Shown piece by piece: positions 35,219-43,306 of a DNA stretch of 64,000 nt. Location: positions 120,971 to 184,970 of the forward strand of contig JAJSAM010000060.1 of the NCBI GenBank assembly GCA_024274785.1, read 5' to 3'. A program made the position numbers and the translations under genes. The stretch is from Planctomycetota bacterium. Its GTDB lineage: Bacteria > Planctomycetota > JAJSAM01. The notes beneath the pieces are model-generated. The model saw only the letters and a list, made by a program, of their open reading frames with translations. It ran no database searches and was not told the origin of the DNA. Each line of letters opens with the position of its first letter. The stretch's first letter is position 1.

Positions 35219-36611
35219 TGCTGAGTCCCATGAGCAACAGGATCAGGAGAACCGCGTAAACGAGTGTGCGGAGAGGGCGATACCAGCGCTGGTAGAAATG
35301 ACTGGTTCCGGTGTGAGCCTGGAACAGTTCCAGGATCAGAAGCACCAGAAAAGCCACGGAGGCCGAGAACGGGATCCTCGGCACGTGAAGGGTGAAGTTC
35401 AGGAAGTCCGTGAACATCAGACGCCCGAAATCGGCGACCTGTTTGAGCGACTGGGCCCGGAAGAGCATCCAGCCGATGCAAGTCACGTGGAAGAAGAACA
35501 CCAGACGGGCTACCCACCAGAGGACGGGACCGAATCCGCGGGGGCGTTCACCACTCTCCACCCCCGCGCCGGTGAGCCGTTGAATGCAAAGAAGGGCTCC
35601 GTGGAAGAACCCCCAGATCACGAAGTTCCAGGCCGCGCCATGCCAGAGCCCCCCGAGCAGCATGGTCAGCATGAGATTCCGGTACGTGAAGATCCCACCC
35701 CGGCGGGATCCGCCCAGGCTGATGTAGAGATAGTCGCGGAGCCAGGTGGACAGGCTGATGTGCCACCTGCGCCAGAATTCCCGAGGGCTCGTGCTGATGT
35801 ACGGGATGTTGAAGTTGACCATGAGGTCGAAGCCGAGCATCTTCGCCAATCCGCGGGCAATGTCGCTGTACCCGGAAAAATCGCAGTAGATCTGGACTGC
35901 GAACAGGTAGGTGCCGACCCAGACATCCACCCCCGAGATGTTCTCGACCGAGGCTCCGGAGATCGTATTCACAGCGGTGGCCATCCCGTCGGCCACCACC
36001 ATCTTCTTGACGAGGCCGAGCAGGATGAGGAAGGCCCCGCGCGAGAAGAACTCGGGAGTGATCCGGCGAGGGGAAGCGACGCGCGGAAGGAGCTTTGCGG
36101 CCCTCTCGATGGGGCCGGCCACGAGCTGGGGAAAAAACGCCACGAACAGCGCAAAGTCAATCAGGTTGTTGGTCGGCTTGAGCTTCCTGCGGTAGATGTC
36201 CAGCGTGTAGCTGAGAGTCTGGAACGTATAGAACGAAATCCCGACCGGCAGGACGATCTTCATGGTCGTCCAGTCGATTCGCCAGCCGAACGCACCGGCC
36301 AGCTCCTGGAGCGATCCCGCGAAGAAATTGTAGTACTTGAAAACTCCGAGCATCCCGAGGTTGGCCACGACTGAGATTGCAACCAACAGTCGTCGAGTTC
36401 GCTCCGCACGAGTGGTCTCGAGGCGTTTGCCGACCCAGAAATCGATGGCGGTACTGATCCAGATCAGGCTCAGGAAGCGCCAATCCCAGGCGCCGTAGAA
36501 CACATAGCTGGCCACCAGCAACAGCATGTTCTGGAGTCGATGGGTGCTGACGACGTAAAGCCCGTAGACAATCGCGAAGAAGATCAGGAATTCAAACGAT
36601 GAGAATGTCAC
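35184..36611 (-). CDS. MBOAT-family membrane O-acyltransferase (AlgI-like)
   Basis: A 475-residue polytopic protein (about ten helices) of the AlgI class. The family signature FWRRWHISLSTWLRDYLYI and the catalytic-histidine block GLWHGAAWNFVIWG are intact. It takes an acyl group from a cytoplasmic donor and passes it across the membrane, usually for acetylation of exopolysaccharide. The start is GTG at 36611, directly ahead of a hydrophobic N-terminus, with no clear Shine-Dalgarno. A dispersed R1 repeat begins 10 bp upstream. Pairs with the overlapping AlgJ-like gene. Confidence 0.9.
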   Translation of the reverse strand: MTFSSFEFLIFFAIVYGLYVVSTHRLQNMLLLVASYVFYGAWDWRFLSLIWISTAIDFWVGKRLETTRAERTRRLLVAISVVANLGMLGVFKYYNFFAGSLQELAGAFGWRIDWTTMKIVLPVGISFYTFQTLSYTLDIYRRKLKPTNNLIDFALFVAFFPQLVAGPIERAAKLLPRVASPRRITPEFFSRGAFLILLGLVKKMVVADGMATAVNTISGASVENISGVDVWVGTYLFAVQIYCDFSGYSDIARGLAKMLGFDLMVNFNIPYISTSPREFWRRWHISLSTWLRDYLYISLGGSRRGGIFTYRNLMLTMLLGGLWHGAAWNFVIWGFFHGALLCIQRLTGAGVESGERPRGFGPVLWWVARLVFFFHVTCIGWMLFRAQSLKQVADFGRLMFTDFLNFTLHVPRIPFSASVAFLVLLILELFQAHTGTSHFYQRWYRPLRTLVYAVLLILLLMGLSNAPSQFIYFQF

Positions 36612-36620
36612 GGATGCCTA

Positions 36621-36735
36621 CTGTAGTACTGACGCTGGAAACCTTCGCGGCACTCGCGGATTCTTCGTAACGTCCCCGGACTGCCGGCACGGTCGATACG
36701 GAGATCAACCCTCCATTGCGGCAGAGCCGCGCTGT
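36621..36735. repeat. Dispersed repeat R1, copy A
   Basis: About 115 bp, clearly similar to copies at 50338-50449 and 60152-60267 and in the same orientation, but more diverged. Shared anchors are CTGTAGTACTGACG at the left and CCCTCCATTGCGGC near the right end. It sits between the MBOAT gene and the pseudokinase gene. Confidence 0.8.
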
Positions 36736-36802
36736 GCCCGGGAATGCGAATCGAAGCGGCGAACACTTACCCTATCGGTCATCCCGGCCACAATCGTTAG
36801 CG

Positions 36803-37903
36803 TCAGCGCTTCGCCTGAGCCTCGAACTCGAGGGTGCGGTAGAAGAGTTCCGCCAGGAGCGTACCCGGTTGCGAGCCGGCCCGGACCCGGAGCACCGCGG
36901 GGAGGGTGTCGCGGCCGACCAGCTCCAGCAGGCGGCTCTGGATCTGCTCCGGCGTGGCCCCCGCCTGCAACAGCGACCTCATCTGTCCGGTCAGCCTCCG
37001 GGAAGGGTGCGGCGGCCAGGACCTCGGCGCTTTGATCGGAATGTCGGCCACAACGATGAGGGGGATGTCGGCTTTCGCCATTCCTTCACCCGCAGCCATC
37101 AGGCGGTCGTTCAGCCTTGTCCGCCAATCCGTCAGCAGGCGATCGAGGGTCATGGGGCCGGTCGCGGCCGCGTCGGTCGGCTTACCGGCCGACGCGGCGT
37201 CACCCGGGAACTCGTGGTAGATGATGCCTCCGGCGATCACCAGCACCAGCACAAACGCCAGCAGGCGGCGCCAGGGGCGAACGCGCCGCTCCCGGCGATC
37301 CCGAACCTCGTACGGCACCAGCTTCTTCGCTTCCGGCCTCGGGCCGCCGGCAAAGGACGGGAGATCCTCGGGCCTGATCTCGTCGGGCGCCCTGCTCTTC
37401 AGCAGGTCCAGAAAGCGATCCAGGTCGGCGAGCATGGCCTTCGCGGTTTCAAAGCGGGCATTCCCCTCTGCCATGGCCCGGCCCACGATGCAGACCGCGG
37501 CCGGGGGAACGTTCCTGGTGAACGGCGCCACATGGCCACACGTCGGAGGGCCGCCTTCCAACAGGTAAAACAGCAGAGCACCCGCACCGTAGACGTCATG
37601 CCTCGGGCGGGCGGATTCGGCGGTCTTCGTGTCCTTCAGAATCCACCGGCCGCGCTCCGGATCACGAAACTCGGGCGGCGGCTCCAGGCCGGTCGGAGGC
37701 AGGAGCTTCGCACCGCGGGGCCCGATCCGCACGGTGTCCGGCGAGACGCCTCCGTGGAAATCGCGAAAACGATGCAGCCCGCCGAGCGCAACGACGACAT
37801 CCCGGACCCAGCCGATCGTACGCGCGAGTTCGGCGGGTGTAAGCGGCGTGGCCGGAGAACGGCCGTGATGCAGGAGCAGGGCGGTGTCCGCGAGTGTCCT
37901 CAT
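36803..37903 (-). CDS. Transmembrane pseudokinase paired with the upstream Ser/Thr kinase
   Basis: The 366-residue product resembles only the C-lobe of a Ser/Thr kinase (residues 1-170). The HRD-type catalytic loop reads FHGGVSPDTV, the DFG site reads PPTG, and the ATP-binding N-lobe is missing, so it should be inactive. The C-lobe keeps a recognisable DVYGAGALLFYLLEG. A membrane helix follows (about 213-230), then an external domain (250-366) similar to that of the neighbouring kinase (WRTRLNDRL; GRDTLP). The ATG overlaps the kinase stop by 4 nt. I infer a scaffold or allosteric partner of the kinase in a shared membrane sensor. Confidence 0.82.
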   Translation of the reverse strand: MRTLADTALLLHHGRSPATPLTPAELARTIGWVRDVVVALGGLHRFRDFHGGVSPDTVRIGPRGAKLLPPTGLEPPPEFRDPERGRWILKDTKTAESARPRHDVYGAGALLFYLLEGGPPTCGHVAPFTRNVPPAAVCIVGRAMAEGNARFETAKAMLADLDRFLDLLKSRAPDEIRPEDLPSFAGGPRPEAKKLVPYEVRDRRERRVRPWRRLLAFVLVLVIAGGIIYHEFPGDAASAGKPTDAAATGPMTLDRLLTDWRTRLNDRLMAAGEGMAKADIPLIVVADIPIKAPRSWPPHPSRRLTGQMRSLLQAGATPEQIQSRLLELVGRDTLPAVLRVRAGSQPGTLLAELFYRTLEFEAQAKR

Positions 37904-40032
37904 CGCTCACGCCCCACGGTCGGCGGGGAGAAGAAGATGGAGTGGCGGTAGGGGCCGTAGAAGCAGACCACCTGATACCCGCACCGACCGTGGCGAGGCT
38001 GGTCGTCCACGTGCCGGATCCAGATCACGAACGGCAGCGTGTCACCGGCCATCTTCGAAAGCAGGAAATCCCGAACGGCCTCCGCCCCGATCCCGGGTTC
38101 CAGCACCGTCCGCACGTTTGCTGCGAGAGTCGTCGACGGGTGATAGAGAATACCGCTCTTCTGCAAGACCACCTTCGTGGCGCCGATGATCTCGTCGGCA
38201 CCGCTCGTGCCGTCCGACACCAGCAGGACCGGAACTCTCTCGAGGTCCCCCACCGAAGTGCTCGGAAGGAGGTCGTCGGCAAGCTTCGCTCTCCAGTTCC
38301 GGATGCTCCCGACGATATGGGCAGGGGTGATGGCCGGTGGTGGGTCCGGGTTGGGCCTGGCCTCGACCATTCCGGGCGAAGGCGGTGCGCTGAAGAGTCC
38401 GTCACGGGTGATCCTCGGAGCACCCTCGGAAAGGGGCCGTTCCACGCCGCCGGATGCCAGCAGAAGGAAGACTGCGCCCGCCGCCACGAAGATCATCAGC
38501 AGCACGCCGATGACCACCGCGACGGCGGAACCGGTCGAGTTGGAGCGGTGGGGCCTCCCGCTGATGGGCACGAGCCGTTCCGGCGGCGCCATCTTCGGTT
38601 CCGGTCGCAGGATCACCGGGGGCGGGGGCGGCGCCGCTTCCGCGGCAGCGTCGAAACCGGAGAACGAGGGCAGCGCACTCACCGGGATGGCGTCGTAGCC
38701 GGATTCCGCGGCCTTCGCAATCACCGCCTCGAGGTCGGCCCGCATCGCGGCGACGCTGGGATAGCGCTTTTCCCCCTCCGCCATGGCCCGGGAGGTGATC
38801 CACGAGAGCGCCATCGGCCCCGGCCGCGAAATACGGGACAGCGGACCGCAGGCCGGGAACGAGCCGTCGAGCAACAGGTACATCACCGCGCCGGCGGAGT
38901 AGATGTCGAACCGGACCGCCTCCACGTCGCGCACCCTCTTCCCCTGCACCGCGAGCTTCACCATCTCCGGGTCGCGAAAAAACTCGGTACCGTGGGTGGT
39001 GAGCGTCAACGCGCTGGCCAACGGCGTGAGCAGGCCGAGATCGACGAGCCGTACCCCCTGCTCGGTGACGATCAGGTTGTCGGGCTTCACGTCCTTGTGG
39101 ATCACTCCCTGGCGGTGGTAGCCGTCGAGGGTCCGGAGCAGTTCCGACATCCAGGCGAGACAGGTGCGAATCGAATCTGCGGAAAGCCCCTCGTCCGCCT
39201 TGAGGTGCCGGTGCAGCCGCGCCGAGGCGCGGGTCAACGTCTCACCCTCATAGTAGGGCATCACGTAGTAGAAATGGTTCCGGTCGAGGTGGTGATCGAG
39301 GACGATCCCCATGTCCTTCGCCACCTGCATCCCCCGGCTCTCCCGGATGACCTCCTCGAGCCGGCTGCCCATCCCCATGTCGAAGTACTTGAGGACCATG
39401 CGGTCACCGACCGGACGCGCCCCGTCCACCCGGCGAACGACGAATAACCTCGCGGTGGAGCCCCCGGCGCCGAGCAGGCTCTCGATCCGGTAACGATCCT
39501 CGAAGGGATAGGTGCGGTGGCCGGGCACCGGCCGTGGGGAGGCATGGCGACTCGCCGGAATCGGAGGAGGCTTCGGTTTCCCCCGCACCAGCCCTCCCAT
39601 GCCGAACATCGCGAACAACCGGACGATCATCGACCGGAGCGACTTCCAGGCCAGCACGAACTGGACGCCGGAAGACTTCCAGAGCTTCCGGGGGCTCCCG
39701 CCGATCAGGGTGATGAAGAGCGAAATCGTCCCGGTCAGCGTTCCGACGAAGAGGTGGGCCGGCACCGCGAAGATGTCACCGATCGAGGCGATGGCCCACG
39801 CGGCCAGCACGACCGGGAAGACCATCAGCGCGAGTGTCAGGCCGACGATGTTTACCGGGGGCGGAGGGGCCGCCGGGACCGGGGGCCGGGGCCTCGGGAG
39901 TCGCCGGTACCGCTGCTCCTGCTCGTGCCGGCGACCGCGCTTCAAGCTGTAGGACACCAGAATCGCTATCCCGATGATGGCCATGACTTCCCAGAAGCCC
40001 AGGAAGAAGATCGGCAGGGCGAACACCCTCAT
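37900..40032 (-). CDS. Transmembrane Ser/Thr protein kinase of an ECF-sigma operon
   Basis: A 710-residue protein with two or three N-terminal membrane helices (about 8-28, 62-84, 95-112), a kinase domain (about 178-440), a further helix (502-527) and an external C-terminal domain (575-710). Catalytic features are LGAGGSTARLF (glycine loop), VLKYF (Lys about 215), HKDVKPDN (312-319) and DLG (331-333) in place of DFG. Activity is likely, though the activation segment is short. It follows the ECF sigma gene and precedes the pseudokinase, each with a 4-nt ATGA overlap. The external domain repeats in the pseudokinase and may sense an envelope signal. Confidence 0.87.
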   Translation of the reverse strand: MRVFALPIFFLGFWEVMAIIGIAILVSYSLKRGRRHEQEQRYRRLPRPRPPVPAAPPPPVNIVGLTLALMVFPVVLAAWAIASIGDIFAVPAHLFVGTLTGTISLFITLIGGSPRKLWKSSGVQFVLAWKSLRSMIVRLFAMFGMGGLVRGKPKPPPIPASRHASPRPVPGHRTYPFEDRYRIESLLGAGGSTARLFVVRRVDGARPVGDRMVLKYFDMGMGSRLEEVIRESRGMQVAKDMGIVLDHHLDRNHFYYVMPYYEGETLTRASARLHRHLKADEGLSADSIRTCLAWMSELLRTLDGYHRQGVIHKDVKPDNLIVTEQGVRLVDLGLLTPLASALTLTTHGTEFFRDPEMVKLAVQGKRVRDVEAVRFDIYSAGAVMYLLLDGSFPACGPLSRISRPGPMALSWITSRAMAEGEKRYPSVAAMRADLEAVIAKAAESGYDAIPVSALPSFSGFDAAAEAAPPPPPVILRPEPKMAPPERLVPISGRPHRSNSTGSAVAVVIGVLLMIFVAAGAVFLLLASGGVERPLSEGAPRITRDGLFSAPPSPGMVEARPNPDPPPAITPAHIVGSIRNWRAKLADDLLPSTSVGDLERVPVLLVSDGTSGADEIIGATKVVLQKSGILYHPSTTLAANVRTVLEPGIGAEAVRDFLLSKMAGDTLPFVIWIRHVDDQPRHGRCGYQVVCFYGPYRHSIFFSPPTVGRER

Positions 40033-40790
40033 CGGGCTCCTCCACGGAAGGTCATCACCGCACGGGAGATCGTGTCATAGCCCTGGCGGCTCTCCTCCTC
40101 GCGGGCATAGATGTCGGCCAGCGCATCGTCGAACAGTTCGTCGCGGCGATCGAGTTGCGCCCGCGCGACCTCGTTCTCCTCATCCTCGGTGAAGGAGTAG
40201 CTGCGGACAACCTCGCCGATGGTTTCCCGGACCGTCGAGCGCACCTTCTTCATGTAGCGCGATACGGTCGGCTCGCTGATCCCCATGGCGACGGCGATGT
40301 CCTTGGATTTCATCCCACGCAGGATCCGCGCCTTGTAGACCTCGAAGGGCAGGAAGTCGAGCCGCTGCCCGGCCAGGCGCATCCCACGGTAGACCTTCGC
40401 CCGAAACACCGACCACTCATAGTCATCGGATGGCGCGGTCGACGGCCCGATCGGCTCGTTCACCGGATCGAGCGCCCCCGGGCGAACTCCCTCACCCCGC
40501 TTCTTCGCGTTGCGATAGGTGAATTCGCCACAGACCACGTGGTGAGCGATCTGGAACAGCCAGGTGGAAAACCTCGTGCCCCGCTCCGGATCGAAGCGGT
40601 GGATCTCCTTCGCCAGGCGAAGCAGTGTCTCCTGGGAGACGTCGCGGACGGTGTCCGGAGAGAAGCAGCGCCGGGCGAACCGCTCCACCATGCGCTCGAG
40701 CGCGGGACCGAAGACTTCCCACAACTCAAACCAGGCGTCGTCGTCCCGACTCTTCAGCCGGCTCAGGAATTCGGTATTGACGTTCTTCAC
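40029..40790 (-). CDS. ECF-like sigma factor with a long C-terminal extension, kinase-linked
   Basis: The 253-residue protein starts at GTG 40790 with GGAGGG upstream. Region 2 is seen in RDVSQETLLRLAKEI and TRFSTWLFQIAHH; region 4 is a helix-turn-helix (SKDIAVAMGISEPTVSRYMKKVRSTV). The usual acidic D-A-E-D of region 2.2 reads T47-V-R-D50, so the first Asp is Thr and the Glu is Arg. About 60 residues follow region 4, acidic and then helical. There is no anti-sigma gene; a Ser/Thr kinase and pseudokinase follow with 4-nt overlaps. In ECF43-type systems such as EcfP/PknT, Thr phosphorylation in this region replaces missing acidic charge. The same control is inferred here. Confidence 0.87.
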   Translation of the reverse strand: MKNVNTEFLSRLKSRDDDAWFELWEVFGPALERMVERFARRCFSPDTVRDVSQETLLRLAKEIHRFDPERGTRFSTWLFQIAHHVVCGEFTYRNAKKRGEGVRPGALDPVNEPIGPSTAPSDDYEWSVFRAKVYRGMRLAGQRLDFLPFEVYKARILRGMKSKDIAVAMGISEPTVSRYMKKVRSTVRETIGEVVRSYSFTEDEENEVARAQLDRRDELFDDALADIYAREEESRQGYDTISRAVMTFRGGAR

Positions 40791-40798
40791 GAAGACCC

Positions 40799-40884
40799 TC
40801 CGCCCCCTTATTGTCCCGCACGAGATGAGGATTTCACTGATTACCCTGAAATCTGAAGACCTCCTCCGGCAATCAGGGGGCGGA
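40799..40884. promoter_or_regulatory. Divergent pair of identical bipartite promoter-like motifs
   Basis: On the plus strand, TCCGCCCCCTTATTG (40799-40813) is followed after 16 nt by GATTTCA (40830-40836). On the minus strand, TCCGCCCCCTGATTG (40884-40870) is followed after 16 nt by GATTTCA (40853-40847). Only one base differs across 22 conserved positions. GATTTCA ends 74 nt before the plus-strand start at 40911 and 56 nt before the minus-strand start at 40790, suiting two promoters read by one factor, possibly the ECF sigma itself. Confidence 0.7.
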
Positions 40885-40910
40885 CCAACGAATGCCAAAG
40901 GAGGCTGATC

Positions 40911-41735
40911 ATGTTTCGTTTCTTCGGACGGATGACCAGGTGGGGCGTCATCGGCGCGCTCGGGCTTGCAGGCCTGATCGCCGTGGTCGGTCTCACCAGA
41001 GTGAAGACTGCCTGGTGGTCGGTGCGCGACCATCTCCGCAGCAATGTCGATGAGCTTGTGGACACCAGGATTGCACTCCAGCACGAAGTTCGAAAGCTCC
41101 AGGAGGAATACCCCGAGAGGATCGCGGATCTTCGCTGTCAATTGAAAGAGATCGACCGCGACCTCGCGGCCTGCAACGACGATGTCAATCTCTGCCAGGA
41201 GGTCGTGGCCCTCTGCGAGTCGGACATCACGGTGCTGAACGCGAAACTCGAGGTGGCCGACGCGGACGCGGACGGACTCGGATCGGACATGGTCGAATTC
41301 CGTTCCGAGCGCCTGGGCCGAGCGGAGGCACTCTCGAGGGCCGGCCGTATCGCCGAGACCGCCGCCAGCTACCGGGTGCGGCTGAAGGACCTCACCTCCG
41401 AGCAATCGATCCTGCGCGATGAGCGGAGCCGCCTGCGGGCGGAACTCGCCGGTATGGAGAGTGAATTCCGGGAGTTCCAGGCCGAAGTTGGCACCATTGC
41501 CCGCGAAATCGACTCCCTGAAGCGCAAGGAGAAGCTCGTGAAGGTGGCCGAACGCCGCCAGAAGGAGACCGACGACATCTTCGCCGATCGGGCCAGCGGC
41601 CTGACGCTGGTGAAGGAGAAGATCGAGCGCCGGAAGATCCAGCTCGACGAACGCCTGCGAGCGCTGGGCGGGGTCCGCTCCGGCAACGAGTACGAATCCC
41701 GCGCCCGGCTGCGCCTGGTGCAGGCCGGCGACTGA
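40911..41735 (+). CDS. Membrane-anchored coiled-coil protein
   Basis: A 274-residue protein with one N-terminal membrane helix (about 10-30) and then almost continuous coiled coil to residue 260 (for example KLQEEYPERIADLRCQLKEI, SLKRKEKLVKVAERRQKETD). Three cysteines lie in the first third (CQLKE, ACNDD, LCQEVVALC). GGAGG precedes the ATG. It is transcribed divergently from the sigma/kinase operon and has the same promoter-like motif, so it is a likely regulon member. I do not recognise a family. Confidence 0.78.
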   Translation: MFRFFGRMTRWGVIGALGLAGLIAVVGLTRVKTAWWSVRDHLRSNVDELVDTRIALQHEVRKLQEEYPERIADLRCQLKEIDRDLAACNDDVNLCQEVVALCESDITVLNAKLEVADADADGLGSDMVEFRSERLGRAEALSRAGRIAETAASYRVRLKDLTSEQSILRDERSRLRAELAGMESEFREFQAEVGTIAREIDSLKRKEKLVKVAERRQKETDDIFADRASGLTLVKEKIERRKIQLDERLRALGGVRSGNEYESRARLRLVQAGD

Positions 41736-41762
41736 GAGTTCCGCCTTTCCTTCAGATCCGGT

Positions 41763-41796
41763 CGAGCGGGCCGCGCCGAGAGGCGCGGCCCGCTCG
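41763..41796. terminator. Strong hairpin after the coiled-coil gene
   Basis: A perfect 15-bp GC-rich stem (arms 41763-41777 and 41782-41796) with loop GAGA starts 27 nt after the stop. No T-tract follows. Confidence 0.6.
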
Positions 41797-41955
41797 ATTC
41801 CTGGGACGAACCATCGAACTCGAGGCGGTGGCCTGGCCGACATTTCCCTAAGGCCCCTTCCCTCCCATTCCCGATACGAAAGACGGATGTCCATGCGTGA
41901 CGGGCCTTTCACGCATGGAGGGATCTGCCAGCGGGGCATGGAAAGGCGGCTGGAT

Positions 41956-43053
41956 ATGAACGACAAACGTCGGCTGCTCGTGGTCGACGACGAGCACGCA
42001 ATTGCGGAATTGCTCTCTCGTCACCTGGAGCGTGAAGGTTACCGGGTCTCCCTCGCCTTCGACGGGGACGAAGCACTGGAGACCCTCGAGAACGCCACCT
42101 TCGACGTTGTCCTCACCGACATCCGGATGCCGGGACGGGACGGTATCGCTCTCCTCGAAGCCTCGAAGCAGCTCGACTCCACCCTGCCCGTCATCGTGCT
42201 CACATCCATCAACGATGTCGACACCGCGGTCCACGCCATGCGACTCGGAGCCGATGACTACATCCTGAAGCCGTTCACCCTGGATGCACTCTCGGTCGCC
42301 GTGGAGCGGGCACTGGAGCGTCGCGAGCTGATCCTCTCCAACCGGCGCCACCGGGAGGAACTCGAACTCGCGGTCGAGGAGAAGACCAGGAAGCTCCGCC
42401 TGGCTCTCTCCGAAGTCCAGGGAACGTTCAACGCCACGGTCGAAGCGATGGTGAGCTCCATCGAAGCTCGTGACTGCGAAACGCAGCACCACTGCCGCCG
42501 GGCCCGGGAGTACACGCTGATGCTGGCGCATCGGCTCGGTCTGCGGGGGCGCGACCTTCGTGACGCGGGCTGGGGCAGCCTGCTTCACGACGTGGGCAAG
42601 ATCGGCGTGGCGGACAGCATCCTCCTGAAGCAGGGGCCGCTCGACGACGACGAGTGGGGGGACATGAGAAAGCACCCGATCATCGGGTATCGGCTGCTCT
42701 CCCCCATTCGTTTCCTGCACGGCGCCTCCCAGATCGTGCTCCACCACCACGAGCGATGGGACGGCACCGGCTATCCCTACGGGAAGCAGGGCGAGGAGAT
42801 TCCCTTCGGGGCGCGCATCTTCATGGTCGCGGATGCCGTGGAGACGATCACTTCGGTACGCCCCTACAAAAATGCGCTGCCCTTCGAGGCCGCGGAGGAA
42901 GAGGTTGTCCGGTGCGCCGGTTCACACTTCGACCCCGCGGTGGTCGATGCCTTCCGGCAGATCCCGCGCTCCAACTGGATATCGATCCGCGAGAAGTACT
43001 TCGCCGACCTGGACCAGACGCGAACGCAGGACGAGTCCGCCATCGTCGTGTAG
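41956..43053 (+). CDS. Response regulator with HD-GYP phosphodiesterase domain
   Basis: A 365-residue protein: receiver domain (residues 1-120; DDEH, phospho-Asp in LTDIRMPGRDG, LTSI, LKPF), a linker helix, and an HD-GYP domain with LLHDVGKIG and HHHERWDGTGYP. HD-GYP enzymes hydrolyse cyclic di-GMP (or cGAMP) and often control biofilm and motility. The start at ATG 41956 gives the standard receiver N-terminus (NDKRRLLVVDDEH); earlier in-frame ATGs at 41887 and 41938 only add a non-family leader. The sensor kinase is not in the window. Confidence 0.92.
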   Translation: MNDKRRLLVVDDEHAIAELLSRHLEREGYRVSLAFDGDEALETLENATFDVVLTDIRMPGRDGIALLEASKQLDSTLPVIVLTSINDVDTAVHAMRLGADDYILKPFTLDALSVAVERALERRELILSNRRHREELELAVEEKTRKLRLALSEVQGTFNATVEAMVSSIEARDCETQHHCRRAREYTLMLAHRLGLRGRDLRDAGWGSLLHDVGKIGVADSILLKQGPLDDDEWGDMRKHPIIGYRLLSPIRFLHGASQIVLHHHERWDGTGYPYGKQGEEIPFGARIFMVADAVETITSVRPYKNALPFEAAEEEVVRCAGSHFDPAVVDAFRQIPRSNWISIREKYFADLDQTRTQDESAIVV

Positions 43054-43130
43054 CCGACGGAACATCTGCCGCTCACCGCGCAGGCCGTCAAGGTCGACCG
43101 GGATGAAGGGCGCTGCCCCCGGGAGCGATC

Positions 43131-43293
43131 GGGGCTCGCCTGGAAACAAGTGCGACCGTTGCACCGAGGGCGCCGCTGCGCCGGGAAGGCAAGGCGCGAG
43201 GAGGGCGCAACCTCACTGGTTTCAACCGACGGGCAACAAGGCGTAGCGGAATACGGCAGCCCTCGAATGCGGCAGTTATTTCCAGAGGGGCCC
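43131..43293. repeat. R2 repeat, second copy
   Basis: Similar to the 11652-11834 element over about 155 bp (anchors GGAAACAAGTGCG, GCAAGGCGCGAGGAGGGCG, ACTGGTTTCAAC, CAGCCCTCGAAT), same orientation. The terminal inverted repeats are degraded here. It lies just upstream of an esterase gene. Confidence 0.8.
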
Positions 43294-43306
43294 GTAGAAT
43301 GCCGTC

